From positions 43,433-107,432 of the forward strand of contig DOYU01000019.1 in assembly GCA_003518365.1 (NCBI GenBank): a stretch of 64,000 nucleotides of DNA, written 5' to 3'. Every line of letters begins with the position of its first letter. The first letter of the stretch is position 1. Under the pieces are notes generated by a model. The model was given only the letters and a program-made list of their open reading frames with translations. It did no database searches and was not told the origin of the DNA. Position numbers and translations under genes: made by a program. Shown piece by piece: positions 60,085 through 64,000 of this stretch. Source of the stretch: Candidatus Magasanikiibacteriota bacterium. GTDB lineage: Bacteria > Patescibacteriota > Patescibacteriia > Magasanikbacterales > UBA922.

Positions 60085-60285
60085 ATGGGTACCATCACCC
60101 GTTGCGACCTTTGCAACAAAAAAAGAGGTAGTAAAGATGATTGGTCATCGATTACTCTCAACACCTCAAACAAAGATTTGGCTGAAAAAATAGGCTCATA
60201 TGGATATCAGGTTTGGGATCTTTGTCCAGCATGTAGTGCAAAGGTTATACCAGCCACATTGAAAGTACTAAAAAAGAAAAAATAA
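60085..60285 (+). CDS. Small zinc-ribbon protein
   Basis: 66 residues from MGTITRCDLCNKKRGSK; SD decides the start. Two CxxC pairs (CDLC at residue 7, CPAC near residue 48) form a zinc ribbon; between them SITLNTSNKDLAEKIGSYGY. Basic C-terminus. Not placed in a named family. A terminator follows, so it is a single-gene unit with the promoter and SD style of the GC-rich genes though its base composition is ordinary. Confidence 0.75.
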   Translation: MGTITRCDLCNKKRGSKDDWSSITLNTSNKDLAEKIGSYGYQVWDLCPACSAKVIPATLKVLKKKK

Positions 60286-60295
60286 GCACTTCTAA

Positions 60296-60325
60296 AAAAC
60301 CGCCTTATAGCGGTTTTTTTATTTA
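60296..60325 (+). terminator. Terminator, bidirectional
   Basis: AAAAAACCGC / GCGGTTTTTT around CTTATA. Also overlaps the end of the minus-strand membrane gene. Confidence 0.85.
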
Positions 60326-60820
60326 ATAAAGTTTTTTGAACTTAGTGAGTTTAAAGTTAACATTATTTCCATCTTTGTCTTTTCCTGAAAAAAACCTTAA
60401 TCTTCTGTTTTGAGGGTCAACAAATTTCAACATGTTAAAAGCTGAGTATATTATAAATGTATATATGAGTACATTTGCAACAATAGGTGTCCAGTCAATC
60501 AATTGGGGCTGATTTATCAATTTATCTAGATTGTCTCCTTCCACAATTTTATTAATCACTTTATAGCGAAAAATGTAAAAGAAAGTATACCCTAGTATCG
60601 TTTCGTAAATAAAAGCTTTTCTGTAAAGTGCCACAATTAACACTCCAATCAACACAAGTATTTTTATAAGTTGGAATGCTATCAATGTTGTTGACTGGTG
60701 ATAATAAAAAAAGATTGCTAAATTCAATATATTAGCCAAAACAAAATAAATAAGTATAGCGTCTAATATGACATTAATAACTTTGTATTTCACGGGCATG
60801 TCCACTTTTTCTTCAGGCAT
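60323..60820 (-). CDS. Polytopic membrane protein, unknown
   Basis: 165 residues. Three to four hydrophobic segments (about 17-42, 46-66, 72-88, 114-130), charged C-terminus (KDGNNVNFKLTKFKKLY). Not recognised. AT-rich composition and lack of conserved motifs suggest a poorly conserved gene. Word repeats (CATTCTACATTC type) fill the gap to dnaJ. Confidence 0.6.
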   Translation of the reverse strand: MPEEKVDMPVKYKVINVILDAILIYFVLANILNLAIFFYYHQSTTLIAFQLIKILVLIGVLIVALYRKAFIYETILGYTFFYIFRYKVINKIVEGDNLDKLINQPQLIDWTPIVANVLIYTFIIYSAFNMLKFVDPQNRRLRFFSGKDKDGNNVNFKLTKFKKLY

Positions 60821-60840
60821 AAAATTATTGATTGATGGGT

Positions 60841-60882
60841 ACCTTCATTCTACATTCTACATTCTCAATTCTGAAATTCTAC
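60841..60882. repeat. CATTCTACA word array between a membrane gene and dnaJ
   Basis: ATTCTACATTCTACATTCTC, then ATTCTGAAATTCTACAATTC. Confidence 0.55.
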
Positions 60883-61982
60883 AATTCCCCACGAAGTTCC
60901 TCCACCAACTTCTTCGCCTTCTTACTCAACTTCTTCGGCACGGCGACATTCACCGTGACATACTGATCCCCTCGCCCTGTATGATGCAATCTTGTAACCC
61001 CAAGATTTTTGAGTTTAAACTTTTGTCCTGGTTGTGTTCCTTCTGGGATCACCAATTTTTTCTTTCCATCGAGTGTATCAATCTCAATCTTGTCGCCGAG
61101 CGCGGCCTGTACAAATGAAATAGAAACCTCAGTATAGATATCAAATTCATGACGCTGAAATCCTGCTTTTGATCGTACATGTACTTGAACATACAAATCT
61201 CCTGCGTGACCTTGCGCCCCAGCACTTTCCCCTTTTCCCGTCAAACGAATCACACCACCATTATCAATACCACCAGGAATTTTTACTTTGTATGACGATT
61301 CACTTCGGACCATGCCAGCACCACTACAGTGCTTACAAGATTTTTCTGATTTTTTTCCAGCACCATGACAAGTAGGACATGTCGCTGCAGTTTGCATTGC
61401 ACCAAGGATGGTTTGTTGCACACGAATAACTTGTCCGCGTCCACCACACTCTACACAGGTCTTTACATCACTGCCAGGCTCTGCGCCTGATCCACTACAC
61501 ACGTCACAATCATTTTGTTTTTGTAAACGAATATCTCGCTCCACGCCAAAAGCTGCTTCTTCAAAGGTAATCTCTATATCCACCTGTACATCATTTCCAC
61601 GACGAGTCCGCCCTTGTCCGCCTCGGGAAGAACCACCACCGAAGCCAAACATATCGCCAAAAATATCACCAAAATCAAACTGTGCGCCACCGCCTCCCTG
61701 AAAACCACCACCGCCACGGGCAGCTCGCATAAAGTCCTCCCAACCAGCACCACCGCCAAAACCACCCTGCTGTTGGAAATCAGAGCCATACTGGTCAAAC
61801 TGCTTGCGCTTCGTTTCATCTCCGAGAACTTGATAGGCTTCGTTCACTTCTTTGAACGTTGCTTCATCTCCTCCTGGTTTGTCGGGATGATGTTTGTGTG
61901 CAAGTTTTCTAAATGCTTTTTTAATCTCGTCTTGCGAAGCCCCTTTGTCAACGCCGAGAATTTTGTAGTAATCTTTGGACAT
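60879..61982 (-). CDS. dnaJ: Chaperone DnaJ
   Basis: 367 residues. J-domain with HPD ([10 protein letters not shown] near residue 34), Gly/Phe-rich linker (GGFGGGAGW region), four CxxCxGxG zinc motifs ([32 protein letters not shown], about residues 155-225), and the C-terminal substrate domains. It stimulates DnaK. Probable dnaK end lies at the window edge on the same strand; the genes between may be cotranscribed. Confidence 0.96.
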   Translation of the reverse strand: MSKDYYKILGVDKGASQDEIKKAFRKLAHKHHPDKPGGDEATFKEVNEAYQVLGDETKRKQFDQYGSDFQQQGGFGGGAGWEDFMRAARGGGGFQGGGGAQFDFGDIFGDMFGFGGGSSRGGQGRTRRGNDVQVDIEITFEEAAFGVERDIRLQKQNDCDVCSGSGAEPGSDVKTCVECGGRGQVIRVQQTILGAMQTAATCPTCHGAGKKSEKSCKHCSGAGMVRSESSYKVKIPGGIDNGGVIRLTGKGESAGAQGHAGDLYVQVHVRSKAGFQRHEFDIYTEVSISFVQAALGDKIEIDTLDGKKKLVIPEGTQPGQKFKLKNLGVTRLHHTGRGDQYVTVNVAVPKKLSKKAKKLVEELRGEL

Positions 61983-62008
61983 GTTACAACCTATTAAAAT
62001 CAGATAAT

Positions 62009-62314
62009 CTATTGAGCTTCCATAAATTTATTTTCGACCTCCCCCTTAATTATTTCTTTGATTTGTTCTTGAAATTCATACTTGAATACAGTAATTCTTT
62101 TATCAAATATCCAATTTGCGGCAGCAAACCACCCCAATCCAAAGGTAAAAAGGAAAAAAGAAATAATTTGTAAAATGGAAAGTTTTACTATAAATTTATG
62201 ATTACTTAAATCAAATGTCGTCGTAGTTTGATTATTACTTTCGTACGAGGTTTCAGTTCTTCCTAAACTTTTTTTAATATTACGTCCTTTAGATTTTGTT
62301 TTATTAGAAGCCAT
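62009..62314 (-). CDS. Small membrane protein, unknown
   Basis: 101 residues from [15 protein letters not shown], five bases after the previous stop. A basic N-terminus and one or two hydrophobic segments ([20 protein letters not shown], about 46-66), then a charged C-terminal helix ([18 protein letters not shown]). Not recognised. AT-rich compared with dnaJ. Confidence 0.55.
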   Translation of the reverse strand: MASNKTKSKGRNIKKSLGRTETSYESNNQTTTTFDLSNHKFIVKLSILQIISFFLFTFGLGWFAAANWIFDKRITVFKYEFQEQIKEIIKGEVENKFMEAQ

Positions 62315-62319
62315 AGTTT

Positions 62320-62712
62320 TCAAATCTTGTTCAAAAATAGTGGAACTTTGGCTATCAACATTTCTTCTAATTCCAAATTTAAACTATAGCTACCTGGTCT
62401 CTCAAAAAGTGTGTTAACAACATTACCAATAAAATTTATTTCTTGTTCATCCTTGGCAATATTTAATTTAACTTCTAATTTTTCTCCAACTTCATTTTCA
62501 TCTTCATCTAATAATGTGATAAATAGAGTATTTTTTTTACCTACAAAATTCTTAGCAACAAAATTAACGGCTACTGAAAAAGTTGGATGCACCACAGGAA
62601 ATTCAAGGGCATTAATATTTGTAAAAATACCAATCAAATTCAATTTCCTATCAGCTGACCAAAAGGCATTGTCACACAGATGTACAAAATTTAACTTCAC
62701 TTCTTTGTTCAT
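62320..62712 (-). CDS. DUF6941 family protein
   Basis: 130 residues. VHLCDNAFWSADRKLNLIGI at residue 10 and FPVVHPTFSVAVNFVAK near residue 40 match the DUF6941 pattern; a beta-rich middle (NTLFITLLDEDENEVGEKLE) and LERPG-like end follow. Function unknown. Lies between DUF3467 and the small membrane gene. Confidence 0.65.
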   Translation of the reverse strand: MNKEVKLNFVHLCDNAFWSADRKLNLIGIFTNINALEFPVVHPTFSVAVNFVAKNFVGKKNTLFITLLDEDENEVGEKLEVKLNIAKDEQEINFIGNVVNTLFERPGSYSLNLELEEMLIAKVPLFLNKI

Positions 62713-62730
62713 ATTTTCTACAATTAACTA

Positions 62731-63021
62731 TCATTTCACCGGAAACCCATATACCGTATCCGGCTCATCAGATTCCTTTATAACTCCAAATTTTTGTTCA
62801 TACTTCTGAACATTCTCCTGCATCGCTCTGATCATCCTCTTCATGTGTCCAGGGCTCATGATGATACGACTGTTCAATGTCCCTTGTGGTGGAAATATAT
62901 TCATAAAATCCACAACAAACTCTTCTTTTGTGTGATTGATCTGTGCCACATTTGCATATCGTCCTTCAAGCACTTCATCCTTTGCTTTTATTTGAATCTG
63001 TTTTTGCTGTTCGTCTGACAT
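62731..63021 (-). CDS. DUF3467 protein
   Basis: 96 residues. GRYANVAQINHTKEEFVVDF near residue 20, FPPQGTLNSRIIMSPGHMKR near residue 45 and a helical C-terminus. The family is short and of unknown role, sometimes near chaperone genes. Four bases after the DM13 gene stop. Confidence 0.85.
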   Translation of the reverse strand: MSDEQQKQIQIKAKDEVLEGRYANVAQINHTKEEFVVDFMNIFPPQGTLNSRIIMSPGHMKRMIRAMQENVQKYEQKFGVIKESDEPDTVYGFPVK

Positions 63022-63025
63022 ATAT

Positions 63026-63727
63026 TTATTTACTAGCTACAAGATTTGCCGAATTGAACACGACACGAAATGCCTTGCAATAGACGACAACAGAATGATA
63101 CTCACTGACATTTATATTCTTTGGCACCACGTAATTCTGATTTCCTTTATTTCCTTTCAACGCTCCAAGATCAACGTACTCGCCGAGATGTCCTGATTTT
63201 TCTACATCACTACTCTTTGAGAGGACAACACGGAGGTCTGGACCATTCAAAACATCCAAATTTTCAAGACGAACAATGGTGTCGCTATTCTGCCCCAGAC
63301 TGATCAATTGCACATCTCCTGTTCCTTCATGTGCGACCGTGACAAATGCACCGGTAGCAAGAACTTTTGGATGTGCAACATCCATCATGTCTTCTGACAT
63401 TTCCTTATCTTCCATTTGCGACATTTCTGTCATAAATTGATTCATTGTATTTTCATCTGTAATTTGTTCGTTCAAATTACTTCCATTATCCATACTTTCT
63501 TTGAGTTCGGCAACTTTCTTTTGGAGATCTTCTGTTTTTGTCTGAGACAATTTTTCTCCTGCTTTTTGCAAGCCCTCTCCTGCTTTGCTCATAACGAAGT
63601 TAAGTGCAGACGAAACTTTCGGATCAAGTTCCTCATCAACTTTTTTGTCAATAAATAATGGAGACAAGAGCCACCAGCCAACACCTAGGATGGCGATAAG
63701 GATGAGGAGTTTGATGAGCTTGAACAT
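63026..63727 (-). CDS. DM13-domain membrane-anchored protein
   Basis: 233 residues from MFKLIKLLILIAILG; the longer frame begins inside a palindromic repeat and was rejected. One N-terminal membrane helix (about 5-22), a charged helical linker with a Met/Glu-rich stretch (QFMTEMSQMEDKEMSEDMMD), then a DM13 domain: LATGAFVTVAHEGTGDVQLI near residue 125 and VVLSKSSDVEKSGHLGEYVD to the end, with the conserved single Cys in YCKAFRVVF. DM13 domains are proposed to act in redox or electron transfer outside the membrane. Confidence 0.85.
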   Translation of the reverse strand: MFKLIKLLILIAILGVGWWLLSPLFIDKKVDEELDPKVSSALNFVMSKAGEGLQKAGEKLSQTKTEDLQKKVAELKESMDNGSNLNEQITDENTMNQFMTEMSQMEDKEMSEDMMDVAHPKVLATGAFVTVAHEGTGDVQLISLGQNSDTIVRLENLDVLNGPDLRVVLSKSSDVEKSGHLGEYVDLGALKGNKGNQNYVVPKNINVSEYHSVVVYCKAFRVVFNSANLVASK

Positions 63728-63758
63728 AGAAATAGAAGTATGAAGTGATAGCACGTTT

Positions 63759-63860
63759 CCCCTCCTTACGAAGGAGGGGAACAAGGGAAGGTTTTCGCAT
63801 TAGCACCGTTCTCGCTAATATGTATTACCTCACCTGTCCTCTCCTTAAAAAAGGAGAGGA
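63759..63860. repeat. Facing pair of palindromic repeats before the DM13 gene
   Basis: CCCCTCCTT/AAGGAGGGG with tail AACAAGGGAAGG (63759-63791) faces an inverted copy CCTCACCTGT then CCTCTCCTT/AAGGAGAGG (63829-63860). Same family as 870-905 and 39116-39208. Confidence 0.75.
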
Positions 63861-63954
63861 ACGTGCTCCATATCACTTTGAATGAATTATGATAGACAGT
63901 ATATCACACAAACACGAACCTCCGCTTGTAAAGAGCGGAGGCAGATGTCTTGTC

Positions 63955-64000
63955 GTTACGCTTGTTTTTCGTCTTCTACAACTTCCCCTTCTACGGCCCC
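63955..64000 (-). CDS. dnaK: Probable C-terminal end of DnaK (partial)
   Basis: The last 14 codons before a TAA read GAVEGEVVEDEKQA, the acidic tail typical of DnaK (EVV(E/D)(D/E)E). The rest lies beyond the window. dnaJ on the same strand supports it, but a tail alone is weak evidence; GrpE or another acidic-tailed protein is possible. A CCTCCGCT/AGCGGAGG hairpin (63918-63940) follows. Confidence 0.5.

Noticed and set aside
1..64000. CRISPR arrays, tRNA and rRNA genes
   Set aside because: No regularly spaced identical repeats and no cloverleaf with a TTCRA loop and CCA-type acceptor were recognised by eye; a tRNAscan run would settle it.

Overview
The window looks like a chromosomal segment of a small-genome bacterium of the Patescibacteria (Candidate Phyla Radiation). 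Reasons: compact gene spacing, many membrane glycosyltransferases, isolated precursor-carrier and sanitation enzymes without complete biosynthetic pathways, short or absent mRNA leaders on several housekeeping genes, and DUF families common in that group. TGA, TAA and TAG all act as stops, so the standard code applies. No rRNA, tRNA or CRISPR array was recognised. The lineage assignment is inference; no marker gene was placed on a tree.

Layout. 1-1160: a LysW-like carrier diverging from a PLP enzyme. 1161-1459: a candidate structured RNA. 1539-10183: minus-strand surface-polysaccharide cluster (four GT2 glycosyltransferases, dTDP-sugar enzymes RfbD, RfbB, an FdtA-like isomerase, a cupin), interrupted by a NUDIX and an unknown GC-rich gene. 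10193-18179: NUDIX, HIT, two large GT-C-like membrane proteins around a CDP-alcohol phosphatidyltransferase, and a GT4. 19115-22311: dnaB, ybaB, recR, a second candidate structured RNA and rplU. 22400-28851: DUF192, a WecA-like transferase, a membrane-anchored ClpC-like AAA+ protein, and the division start mraZ-rsmH-ftsL-like. 29805-37247: short uvrC coupled to a Ser/Thr kinase, an LRR lipoprotein, an FAD enzyme, uvrA. 37396-43253: small GC-rich single-gene units around a GIY-YIG gene, recQ and an AT-rich unknown. 43395-49566: bcp, ABC-F, FKBP, uvrB, a beta-CASP nuclease. 49676-59614: corA, murJ, a pentapeptide protein, lepA, a mini-asparaginase, recJ, rnhA, NUDIX. 60085-64000: a zinc-ribbon protein, membrane proteins, dnaJ, DUF genes, a DM13 protein and the probable end of dnaK.

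Two styles of gene coexist. Core genes are AT-richer, often leaderless, with weak or no Shine-Dalgarno sequence. A second set (about ten loci, e.g. 7302-8027, 18396-18893, 29143-29619, 37646-37774, 38006-38242, 38442-38732, 42271-42678, 42864-43253, 53133-53813) are solitary, visibly GC-rich ORFs. Most have a recognisable sigma-70 promoter and a strong SD; each has a GC-rich hairpin after the stop and then an intrinsic terminator. None is recognised apart from the pentapeptide-repeat protein.

The window is also rich in palindromic and word-array repeats at gene borders. Several have been read into proteins (PLP enzyme, GIY-YIG endonuclease, UvrC, GT4). Two roughly 300-nt segments closed by 16-bp and 13-bp terminal helices, with internal GAAA-capped hairpins and their own terminators, are the strongest candidates for undescribed RNAs.
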